From positions 1 through 64,000 of the forward strand of contig NZ_JAPDGS010000002.1 in NCBI RefSeq assembly GCF_025950525.1: a DNA stretch of 64,000 nucleotides, written 5' to 3'. Each line of letters opens with the position of its first letter. Position 1 is the stretch's first letter. Of the stretch, positions 1 to 8,400 are shown piece by piece. The DNA comes from Stagnihabitans lacustris (GTDB taxonomy: Bacteria; Pseudomonadota; Alphaproteobacteria; Rhodobacterales; Rhodobacteraceae). The position numbers and the translations under genes are program-made. Below the pieces are notes generated by a model, which was not told the origin of the DNA, did not search any database, and saw only the letters and a program-made list of their open reading frames with translations.

Positions 1-39
1 GGCATCACACCCGCCCAGAAACTGAAGACGGCCGCGTGA
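1..39 (+). CDS. C-terminal tail of a gene cut by the window edge (uncertain)
   Basis: Frame 1 reads GITPAQKLKTAA followed by a TGA at 37-39, which looks like the end of a coding region entering from the left. Only twelve codons are visible and no family can be named. It could equally be a chance open frame. Confidence 0.25.
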   Translation, partial: GITPAQKLKTAA

Positions 40-82
40 GTTCTACGGATGCACCCCGTTAAGAATGGGGGGTTACCGGGGG

Positions 83-574
83 TCAGGCAGCCCGATCGAA
101 AACTTGGGCAGGCTCGGGCGCTGCAGGATCAACACAATGGTCAGGGCATTGAAGCAGGTTCTCGAAAGCTTCTGAGAATGCATCGAGTGCGATCATTTGG
201 GCCCTGGGCAGGGTCCGAGAGTGTCGGCGCCATTGCCGCTTGCGCAGGTCCTGCGCCAGTTCGCAATATTCGCGGACTTCAGAGGACTTCATTAGCCTGA
301 CGAATTCGGCGCAGACCTTCTTCAACCGCGCGGCCCAGGTCTCGCAACCGGCGATGAGCATCACCACCTCTGCCCGATTGACCACCTCTGACCGCATGGC
401 CTCGGCGGTCTTGATCCATCCGTCGAGCGCCGGATCCCATACATCGTCAACTCCAAAGGCTTCGATTTCCGCCAGATCGAAGAGGCTGGCGACAAAGGCG
501 TTGAAGGCGTTCAACACCGGAAGGGTCGAGCAAATCTGTTCCGGTGCGGCGAAGGTCATCTGAAGGTTGGTCAT
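83..574 (-). CDS. hypothetical protein, 163 aa
   Basis: The family is not recognised. The start ATG at 574 is preceded by GGAG at a normal spacing, so the start is credible. The protein is acidic and predicted mostly helical, with Trp/Cys-containing segments (ETWAARLKKVC, VREYCELAQDLRKRQW) and no signal peptide or membrane segment. It resembles the small cytoplasmic phasin-like or island-borne helical proteins of alphaproteobacteria in composition only. It is divergent from the XRE regulator at 705, across a 130-bp AT-rich gap, so the two may share a control region. Confidence 0.6.
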   Translation of the reverse strand: MTNLQMTFAAPEQICSTLPVLNAFNAFVASLFDLAEIEAFGVDDVWDPALDGWIKTAEAMRSEVVNRAEVVMLIAGCETWAARLKKVCAEFVRLMKSSEVREYCELAQDLRKRQWRRHSRTLPRAQMIALDAFSEAFENLLQCPDHCVDPAAPEPAQVFDRAA

Positions 575-704
575 GGCTAAACTCCGTCAATTGAGGCAGT
601 CGAATACGATTCGGTTGCGCTTTTCTGTTCTCGTGTGATACAAATAGATCAAGGAAATCGAGTAATCAAGTAGAAACCAAAAAAAAGATATAAAAGGATC
701 ACCC
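575..704. promoter_or_regulatory. AT-rich divergent intergenic region
   Basis: This 130-bp gap separates the minus-strand hypothetical gene from the plus-strand XRE regulator. It is much more AT-rich than the surroundings and includes an A-tract (about 677-690). AAGGATCACCC just before 705 supplies the ribosome-binding site of the regulator. It probably holds both promoters and the regulator's operator, but no convincing palindrome was identified by eye. Confidence 0.35.
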
Positions 705-950
705 ATGTTCTTTCGGGCAGCTCACTTCCGTGCCGCGCGGGCCATGCTGGATGCAAGCCAGGCAGAAATAGCGGCATTGGCTGGCATATCTCTGCCCACG
801 TTGAAAAGACTAGAGAGCGAGAGTTCAGGGCCGGGGCGGGCCAATTCCAGCAACGTCGAGGCCCTTGCAAAAGTCTATGTGGACAAGGGCATCCGCTTTC
901 ATTTCCCGGATCGAGATGGCCTCATAGGCGTCTCGCTCGACAACGACTGA
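705..950 (+). CDS. XRE/Cro-type helix-turn-helix regulator, 81 aa
   Basis: A small DNA-binding protein. Residues 6-40 match the common 'LRAARALLGLSQAELA..AGIS.PTLKRLE' layout: FRAARAMLDASQAEIAALAG then ISLPTLKRLES. The C-terminal half (VEALAKVYVDKGIRFHF) is the usual short dimerisation segment of this class. A ribosome-binding site (AAGGA) precedes the ATG. The stop codon overlaps the start of the next open frame (TGATG at 948-952), which is translational coupling in style. That downstream frame is the stub of a RecQ-type exonuclease, so the regulator may once have controlled a helicase gene. Confidence 0.8.
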   Translation: MFFRAAHFRAARAMLDASQAEIAALAGISLPTLKRLESESSGPGRANSSNVEALAKVYVDKGIRFHFPDRDGLIGVSLDND

Positions 951-1150
951 TGTCTTCTCTTCCCACCATGGCCCTTACGCCTTGCCAGAATTGCAACCCA
1001 ACGATCGCCACCAGCACTTTCATGCCAGAGCCTGACGCCTTTCTGGCGAATTGCCTGTTGGTCGAAATCGAGGTCGACCCAGCCCAAGCCATGATCTTTG
1101 CGCTTGCGGCCGGGTTACCTGATGATCGATTCATGATCCAAGCAAATTGA
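950..1150 (+). pseudogene. N-terminal stub of a RecQ-type exonuclease-helicase
   Basis: Residues 30-55 (FLANCLLVEIEVDP then AQAMIFALAA) align with the N-terminus of the large helicase encoded at 5459-10564 (LLQRCLSVDLEVDP then KTAVIFDLAA). That segment carries the first acidic motif (D-x-E) of the DEDD exonuclease domain. In this copy the first Asp is Glu (VEIEVDP). After about 35 homologous residues the frame runs to a stop, so the protein is a truncated remnant, not a working enzyme. It overlaps the XRE regulator's stop codon. An internal ATG at 1022 (MPEPDAFL) is another possible start. The stub suggests a second helicase locus was destroyed, possibly by the IS5 insertion just downstream. 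Confidence 0.6.
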
Positions 1151-1300
1151 GTCTGAGCCGGCACCTCAGGTCTCGCCCCGGATCCGGTAGTCGTGCTGGC
1201 ATTTGCTGTCCCGGGTCAGGTGGCACAGGTCGACGGATCGGGTTCCGTGGATGACTTGCGTCCAGCTCGCATGGCCATAGGCTCCAGCGTGACTCCAAGG

Positions 1301-1352
1301 GTACGCTTCTTGCCCTTTGCAACCATCCGCGCGTGATCGACATGTTCGGCCC
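1301..1352. repeat. left copy of a 52-bp degenerate direct repeat
   Basis: This segment is 40/52 identical to 3976-4027 in the same orientation. Read on the minus strand the two encode AEHVDHARMVAKGKKRT and TEHVDYAWTVARGGKRT, with several of the differences at third codon positions. That suggests both are remnants of one minus-strand gene family. The pair brackets the RTX/Hint gene. Confidence 0.55.
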
Positions 1353-1401
1353 AAAGCGGACGCTCAACCCAACTCCTTTGAATGGCAGCTTCCATGCGCA
1401 A

Positions 1402-1667
1402 TTCGTCGGCGTGCATCCCCGGCAGGACGTCGCGTGCCGTGCCCGAGAGAGATGACAAGCGCCACTACTAACGTCACAACAGGATCGAGATCACGTTCGG
1501 GCGACTGAAGGATTGATAGCAGGGTCGCAACGCGCCATGATAGGCGCCCGAAGGCATTCCTCTCGGCAAATGCCCTGAGAACACGGTATTGGAAATGCTG
1601 TTTTACAGTTCCGCCGCCCTCGGTCGGGAAGAAGTCGATTTCGCCAAACTGGAATGAACTTGAATGA
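1402..1667 (+). pseudogene. IS5-family transposase remnant (C-terminal part)
   Basis: The plus strand encodes the hallmark C-terminus of IS5-type DDE transposases in pieces. SSACIPGR is followed by DDKRHY, a TAA, RHNRIEITFGRLKD and a TGA. After a one-base shift at about 1515-1523 comes VATRHDRRPKAFLSA. The expected intact form is '..RNRIEIMFGRLKDWRRVATRYDRCPKAFLSA..'. Three in-frame stops and one frameshift make it inactive. The N-terminal catalytic part and the terminal inverted repeats were not found. It lies between the exonuclease stub and the RTX gene. Confidence 0.75.
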
Positions 1668-1899
1668 AGTCCGACAACGCCCCCTCGGCCGCTTTAGGAA
1701 GTGGATGAGGTTTTCCACTTACAGTCGAAGACGCGTGGCATTTCGGGCGTTGCAACGGCGCACAGTCCAGTGTGGTTCGTTCATCGCGCATGATGTCAGC
1801 CGCAGGTGGTGGTGGCAAGGTTCAAGAGTTGATGGTCAAATCCTTCCAGTCCTTTGAGGGTGCGGTTGCAACCAGCGCACCGATTGCGGGCGCAGGCCT

Positions 1900-3973
1900 A
1901 TGACGATCTATACATTCCAGATATTCGGCTATGGTGCCAACCCCGAGGCCAGCAGTGGCGGCGGCGTCACAACCGTTTCGCCAGGCGCGCAGCCAATTGC
2001 CGTTAGCGTCAACGACAACGACACGGTTCTGAACGAAGTTTAAACCGCCATGGGCGGGGTGGTTGACAGCAACGGCACCTACTCGCAGTTGACGACAACG
2101 GCGATGGTTGTGGATGGTGTGACCGTTCCCGTCGGTTCGGCGGTGACATCGGAATATGCAACAACCATCTACAACCAGACCACTGGACAATCCGGTGTCG
2201 CATACCAGATCAATTTTTACACAACCGGTGGCTATCCCCTTGCAAACGGCGTTGCGTTCTCCATCCCGGTTTCGGCTGGCGACACGCTGACTTACAACAC
2301 CTGGTCAGGCGCGGGGCAGACCAGCTATTCCACCTTTGCGCCGCTTTCCAGTGGCCCAATCCCGGATGGCTATGTTGACGGCACGACAGGCGATGATTCC
2401 ATTGGCAGCGCCTTTACGGATGCCACGGGCGACAAGATCGACAACAATGACGCCATTCTGTCTGGATCATCGGGAAACGATGATTTTGTAAGGGCCGGCG
2501 ACGGCAATGACACCGTATCGGCCGGTGCGGGCCACGACAAAATCTATGGCGGCAACGGCAACGATTCCCTTGACGGCGGTGCCGGCAATGACTCGCTTTA
2601 TGGCGAGGCGGGCAATGACACTTTGATGGGCGGCGCGGGCAACGACATCCTGGATGGCGGCGATGGAACCGACCTTGCGAGCTATGCCAGTTCAACCGCG
2701 GCCGTCAACGTCAACCTTGCGACGGCCGTCAGCTCGGGTGGATATGCTGCCGACGACACGCTGACCGGAATCGAGAACCTGACCGGTTCAAGCTATAATG
2801 ACACTTTGACAGGCGATTCCAATGCGAACGCCATCACAGGTGGCGCTGGCGCCGATTCAATCGACGGTGGCACGGGCAACGACCAGCTCTTTGGCGGGTC
2901 AGGCAATGACACGGTGCAAGGCGGCTTGGGGCAGGATCTGCTTGATGGGGGGGGACAATGCGGACCTTCTTTTCGGCGGCGCAGGCAATGACACAATCTC
3001 CGGCGGGACCGGCGATGACCACATTCTTGGCGGTGCGGGCAATGACAGCCTGACGCTGGGAACCGGAAGCGACATTCTGGATTTGGTGAACGGTGACGGC
3101 CAGGACACGGTCACGGATTTCAACATGACTCTGGTCTCGGGCAAAACCACCGACCAGTTGAATGTGGCTGATCTGCTTGATCTGAACGGAAACCCCGTCC
3201 GGGTGAATGATGTGGTCGTTACCGATGACGGTTTCGGCAATGCCAGATTGACCTTCCCGAATGGCGAATCCGTCGTCTTGGACGGCATTTCTCCGGCATC
3301 CGTCAATTCCTATGCGGCGCTGCACTCCATGGGTATCCCCTGTTTTGTGACAGGAACCCGGATCAAGGTCCCGGAGGGCGACGCCTTGGTTGAAGACCTG
3401 CGACCAGGCGATCTGGTGGAAACCCTGGACCATGGCGCCCAACCCTTGAAATGGGTTGGCTCCAAAGTGATGACACCGCAAGAGTTGAAGGATGCGGCCA
3501 AGATGCGGCCCGTGCGGATCAAGGCCGGCACATTGGGGGCAACATCGGACCTGTGGGTTTCGCAGCAGCATCGCATGCTTGTCACGCTGAAGGGGCATGA
3601 GGTGCTGGTGCGGGCCATTCATTTGGCTCAGGCGGCGATGCGTGGGGTTCGGGTGGCGCAGGGAAGGCGCCAGGTTCGCTACCACCATCTCCTTTTCGCG
3701 CAGCACGAGGTGAATATTGCCAATGGCGCGCTCACCGAAAGTTTCTATCCCGGCCGGATTGGACTGAGGGCGCTGGCGCCGATGGCGCGACTGGAAATCC
3801 TGAGCCAGCTGCCCGGAATCGGCTCCGGGATCCTTTCCGGGGCGGATCCATCAGAGTACTTCGGACCAACCGCGCGCCGCGAAGTCGTTCGCCGCGATCT
3901 AGAGATTCAGGAACTGGGTATTGCTTGGCGTTTCCCTGAACGTTCTCAAGCACAACTAGGCCCGCGACAGTGA
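1900..3973 (+). pseudogene. RTX-repeat Hint-domain protein, interrupted by one stop and one frameshift
   Basis: The gene reads from ATG 1900 (MTIYTFQIFGYGANP) to a TAA at 2041-2043, then stays in the same frame through the RTX repeats. At a run of eight G (2947-2954) the frame moves: with seven G the protein would continue [16 protein letters not shown]. The second part ends in a Hint (hedgehog/intein-type) autoprocessing domain starting at Cys of IPCFVTGTRIKV (about 3335-3730), with the conserved QQHRMLV block. Such proteins are typically exported by type I secretion and bind calcium through the nonapeptide repeats; no type I transporter genes are in the window. The C-terminal tail after about 3905 is unlike the family and may be read-through into other DNA. 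It could be a dead gene, a phase-variable gene (G8 tract), or partly a sequencing error. Confidence 0.7.
2461..3090 (+). repeat. RTX calcium-binding nonapeptide repeats
   Basis: Two blocks of GGxGxDxLx-type repeats are visible, for example [17 protein letters not shown] and [18 protein letters not shown] non-repeat spacer of about 50 codons ([18 protein letters not shown]...) separates them. These fold into calcium-loaded beta-rolls after export. The G8 frameshift lies inside the second block. Confidence 0.85.
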
Positions 3974-3975
3974 AA

Positions 3976-4027
3976 GTCCGCTTTCCGCCCCTTGCGACGG
4001 TCCACGCGTAATCGACGTGTTCGGTCC
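3976..4027. repeat. right copy of the 52-bp degenerate direct repeat
   Basis: This is the partner of 1301-1352 (77 percent identity by eye). It lies immediately after the stop of the RTX/Hint gene and before the convergent aminoacylase gene. Confidence 0.55.
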
Positions 4028-4129
4028 TGAGTGTATGCAACGACATCCCCGGCTGAAATCCGAAGATCAGCACGGATGAAGTGCTTTTTCGGACCTTCGT
4101 GGCGATGCATCGTGTTTGAACAGCAGGTG

Positions 4130-5275
4130 TCAGCCAAGCATGTCTTGGCGAATGCGGTCGAAGATCTCCACACCTTGCGCGATCAGATCATCGGGGAAAT
4201 CGTAGTCGGGATTGTGCAACGCGGGTCGGTTCTCGCCTGCGCCCAGCAGGAACATGGCGGATCTGGCCACTGTGCCGAAAAGCCCGAAATCCTCGGAGGC
4301 GCGCATGGGAAGGCCATGCGTGTCATGGCCGATCCCCAGGGCCTCAAGGCCGCGAATGATGGCCGCAGAGGCCTCGGCCTGGTTGGTGCAGGCGGCAAAG
4401 CGATCATGATGGGTGAAGGCGACCGTCAGGCCGTGCTGTGCGGCCAGATCCTGGGCCAAGGTAATGACCTCGCCGCGTAGTGCCGCCATGTCGTCATCCA
4501 GCAAGGTGCGCAGGGTCAACCAAAGTTCCCCCTCGCCGGGGGTGATGCCGAAGGCTGGCTCTCCCATCCGCGCGTGACAGATCGAAACCAGCCGAAATCC
4601 CGGCACGACTGCGCCCCCCGGACCTGCCGCAAGCGCTGCAGGCATCAAGGCTGCCAGGGCCAATGCAGGCGACAGACCGGTTTCCGGCATCGAGGCATGG
4701 GCGGTGCGCCCGCCAAACACGACCCGGAGCCCTTCAGAGGCGCAATTCGCCGGGCCTGCTGCGATCACGGCATGGCCCAGCGGCATGCCCGGCATATTGT
4801 GCACCGCGAAGGCCCAGTCAGGCCGGATCTCGGCAAATCCCGGATCGGCCAAGACAGCGGCGGCCCCCGATCCATCCTCTTCTGCAGGCTGGAACAAGAG
4901 CACCACGCGCCCCTTCGCAGGCGGGTGGCGGGAGATCAGGCGGGCCAGCCCCATCAGGATGGACATGTGTCCGTCATGCCCGCAAAGATGTCCCTTGCCC
5001 GCATGGGTCGAGCGATGCGTGGACTGGGACAGGTCCTCGATCGGCAGCGCGTCAAGTTCGCAGCGGAACATCACCGTCGGCCCCGCTATGGGCGCGCTCC
5101 ACACCGCCGCGACGCCATGACCGCCCAACCCCGTCAGGATGCGACCCGGGCAAAGCGGTTCCAGCGCCTGCGCGACTTGCGCTGCCGTCCATTCTTCTTG
5201 CCCTGAGACTTCCGGATGGCGATGCAGGCGGTGACGGAACTCCGTCAGTTCGACGATATCTGCATTGGTCAGCAT
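4130..5275 (-). CDS. M20-family aminoacylase / hippurate hydrolase-like amidohydrolase
   Basis: A metal-dependent hydrolase of N-acyl amino acids or related amides (peptidase family M20D, about 380 aa, full length at 381). Visible motifs are the first metal site C98-GHDGH (GHLCGHDGHM), the catalytic pair in QPAEED (residues 129-134), and the downstream ASEDFG and HNPDYDFPD motifs that complete the di-metal site. No signal peptide is present, so it is cytosolic. AAGGGGGA lies upstream of the ATG at 5275. No obvious operon partner: the RecQ-UvrD gene on the same strand ends 180 bp upstream of its start. The exact substrate cannot be told from sequence. Confidence 0.88.
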   Translation of the reverse strand: MLTNADIVELTEFRHRLHRHPEVSGQEEWTAAQVAQALEPLCPGRILTGLGGHGVAAVWSAPIAGPTVMFRCELDALPIEDLSQSTHRSTHAGKGHLCGHDGHMSILMGLARLISRHPPAKGRVVLLFQPAEEDGSGAAAVLADPGFAEIRPDWAFAVHNMPGMPLGHAVIAAGPANCASEGLRVVFGGRTAHASMPETGLSPALALAALMPAALAAGPGGAVVPGFRLVSICHARMGEPAFGITPGEGELWLTLRTLLDDDMAALRGEVITLAQDLAAQHGLTVAFTHHDRFAACTNQAEASAAIIRGLEALGIGHDTHGLPMRASEDFGLFGTVARSAMFLLGAGENRPALHNPDYDFPDDLIAQGVEIFDRIRQDMLG

Positions 5276-5458
5276 GATCTTGTCCCCCTTTGCAGCGACA
5301 TTCCCAAAGTCGCGCGGATCGTTCTGATCGGCAAGCAGGTCGAGGTTGGTGACTTGCGGGGGCAGAGGTCGGGCCGCATCAACGTCCCAGGGTCAGGTGG
5401 CGCGTACCAGCTGTGATCGGCCCTTTTCGGCTGGTCAAAGCCACGACGCGCCGGTGGC

Positions 5459-8400
5459 TCACATGCTCTCCTGTCGGAAGACGAGGTCCGGCAGCACGGT
5501 TTCCCATTGATCGCGCTTCAGCATGCCCTGCCAGGCCTCTTCGTTGTCGGCCTTGCGCCATAGGACGACGGCTCCGACCTGGCCCCGGACCAGCCTCCCC
5601 GGGGGCGGTTGCCACTTGCCCGCCATGCGGCTTAGCACCCGGCCCTTTGTGTCCAAGATCAGCCATTTGCCGTCCCGAAGGTCCAGGGTGACGCGGTCGC
5701 CGACCTGCGTCTCGGCCATGGCCTGAAGGGAGGGGCTGACATCGGCCAAGCGCCCCGCGAAGGAGAGATCGACCGTCTTCATGTCGGGCAGCAGGTATTG
5801 ATCCGGCTCGGGCAGGTCCGAGGCCCGGGGCGGGGGGATCTTGCGCAGAAGCTCGGCCTCGCTGTCGGCCGTGACGAAGACATGGGCGCCCGAGGTCACC
5901 ACGGCCAGGGTCCGCTTCGCCCGCGTCATGGCGACATAGAACAGGCGGCGCGGCGCCTCGCTGTCCTCGCCCTGCGACAGCCCCGCCCAGCCGCCGTTCA
6001 AGATCACCACATGGTCGAACTCCAGCCCCTTGGAGCGATGCGCGGTCAGGAGCAGGCAACCGCGCTGACCCTCACGCACGTCCCGCGCCCATTCGGCCAG
6101 CCATTCCACCGCATCGGGCACCGGGATGGTCTTGGGCCCCAACTCGCGGGCAAGGTCGGCGATGCCCTCGGCGATCAGATCGACCCAGCGGTTGGGGGTC
6201 TGACGGTTCAGGACGTCCAGGATGTCCTGGACCTTCAGCATCGCGGCAGGCGTCGCCCGCAAGCCCGCCACCAGCGCCCGCATCTCGCGCAGGCGCCAAA
6301 CCGAGGGCAGCTCTTCGTTCGCCATCTGCACGGGATGGCCCAGCTTTTCCAGATAGGCCCGCACCGGCCCCAGACGCCGCCAATCGCGCGAGATGATCGC
6401 GGTCCGGCTCCAGGCGAAGTCGGGGTCAAGATGCGAGAGGCGCACCAACTCGTCCACCGCCGCCATGGCCTGCGCCGTCTCATCGGCGGCAACATCCAGG
6501 AACTGGACGCGGCCCCGTGCCACCGGGTCATGCACCGCCATCACCCCGCCGCCGGGGTCCAGCCCGCGGACATGGTCCACGGTGATCGGATGGCCCGATT
6601 TCATCCGGTCGCGGGCGGGCTCGATCACCTGGTTGGCGGCGTCGATGATGTGCCGCGTCGAGCGGTAATTCTCGGTCAGGAACTTCGGTTTCGCCCGGTA
6701 ATCCTCTTCGAACCGCCGGATGAAGGAGACCGAGGCGCCGGTGAAGGCATAGATGTTCTGGTCGTCATCCCCCACGGCAAAGAGGCTCAGCCGTTGGTCG
6801 GGGTCCTCCAGCGACCGGCCCGCGACGGCGGCGATCAGGGAATATTCCTCGGGGCCGATGTCCTGGTATTCGTCCACCAGGATCCAGCGATAGCCCTGGA
6901 TGAGTGCTTCGCGCTGTGCCTCGGCCTCGGCGCGGGACAGGCCCTCGCCATTAATGAGGCGGACGGCCTCGCGCAGGATGCCGTCGAAGTCCTGCTCCTC
7001 GGTGCCGGTGAAGGAAGCCCCCACCAGCCGCATCGCCAGCGCATGACAGGTGGAGACCGTGACGAAGGCGGCGTCCTCGCCCACCAGGTGGCGGAGCCGG
7101 GCGCGGATCTCGGCCGCGGCATGGCGGTTGTAGGTCAGGACGAGGATGCGGCTTGGATCTTCGCGCCGCACCCGCAGCAGATAGGCGATGCGGTGGACCA
7201 GAACCCGGGTTTTGCCCGAGCCGGGACCGGCCAGGACCAGGACATTGGTCTCCTCGCGGTCATCGGCCACGATGTCCTGCTGGGTCGGATTGCCGAGGTC
7301 GTCGACGATCTGGCGCCAGGCGCGGCCGGTGGTCTGACGCCGCAGCTCCACCGACCGCCCCGGCATCCAGCGGCGCAGGAACTGGTCCTGCGGCAAGGCG
7401 AAGTAATCGCCCGACAGGCGAAGGGCCTCGTCGATGTGATCCAGCCCCTTCTTGGCAAACTCATCCATGACATGGGTCTGGATCGTCTGCTCGCGGTAAT
7501 GGTCCAGAAGCGGCTGGTAGTCCTTGGCCACAAACCCCGCGCGTGAGGGGTTGAGGTGGACAGTCATGGCAGACCGAAAGACGGTCAGCCCCTTGCCCAG
7601 GGTCAGCACCTGCTGCTCATGCAGCCAAAGAAGCGCGCGCTCCATCAGCTTGGTCATGTCGCGGACCGCTCCGGCGATGACCGCATCGGCCATCAGCACC
7701 GCCAGAAGCGCGCCCAGCGTGGTTTCCACCTGGATATCCTTGCCTTGCGTGCCAGCCGGCACCTTGGCGATCAGGAACTCCATCAGTCGTTCGGCTGCGG
7801 CCCAGCGGAGTGCCGCGGTCTGCTCCACCACCCGCCATGTGCGTTGAAGGGTGACGTCCAGCGTCCGGGAGGAGAGCTTTTTCAGCCTTATGTTCCCCTG
7901 ACCGCCTTCCTCGTCGCGCCCATCCCGCTCGACCGACCGCAAGAGCCGCTCCAGGATATGCGGCCCCGCGCCCTCGTGACCCAGCTCCTTCATTCTGTGG
8001 CTGGCCAGCGTCAGGTCCAAGGGCCCCGCCTCCGGTGCCATCTCGCGCATCGTGGCGACCAGGGTCTTCTCCAGCCCCATTGCGGCAGAGAACCTGACGC
8101 GAGAAGCGTTTGCGATGCCGACATGGACCTGCACCGTGATGGCGATGTCGTTGCGCGCCAGCCCAAGGGCCTCGAGGTCGGCCATGGCCTTGGCCAGCCC
8201 GCGATGGGTCAGGCCCGCGATCCCGGTCAGCTCATCGGTCGAGATCCCCCGGTCGGGGTCCGCGTTCATCATGTGGCGCAGGATGTCCAGGAACTGCTTG
8301 CGCCGCGCGCCGGTGATCGCCGCCCTTTCCAGGACTTGCGCGGCCGCGTCCAGGCTGGGCACCAGCAGGGACGAGGGAAAGACCTGCACCCTGTTCTCCT

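Noticed and set aside
2461..3090. Regularly spaced short repeats resembling an array
   Set aside because: They are codon-level RTX repeats in a coding frame, not CRISPR repeats: no constant repeat unit and no unique spacers.
5276..5400. In-frame upstream extension of the M20 gene
   Set aside because: The frame stays open for about 40 codons, but there is no start codon in it, and the ATG at 5275 has its own ribosome-binding site and matches the usual family start.
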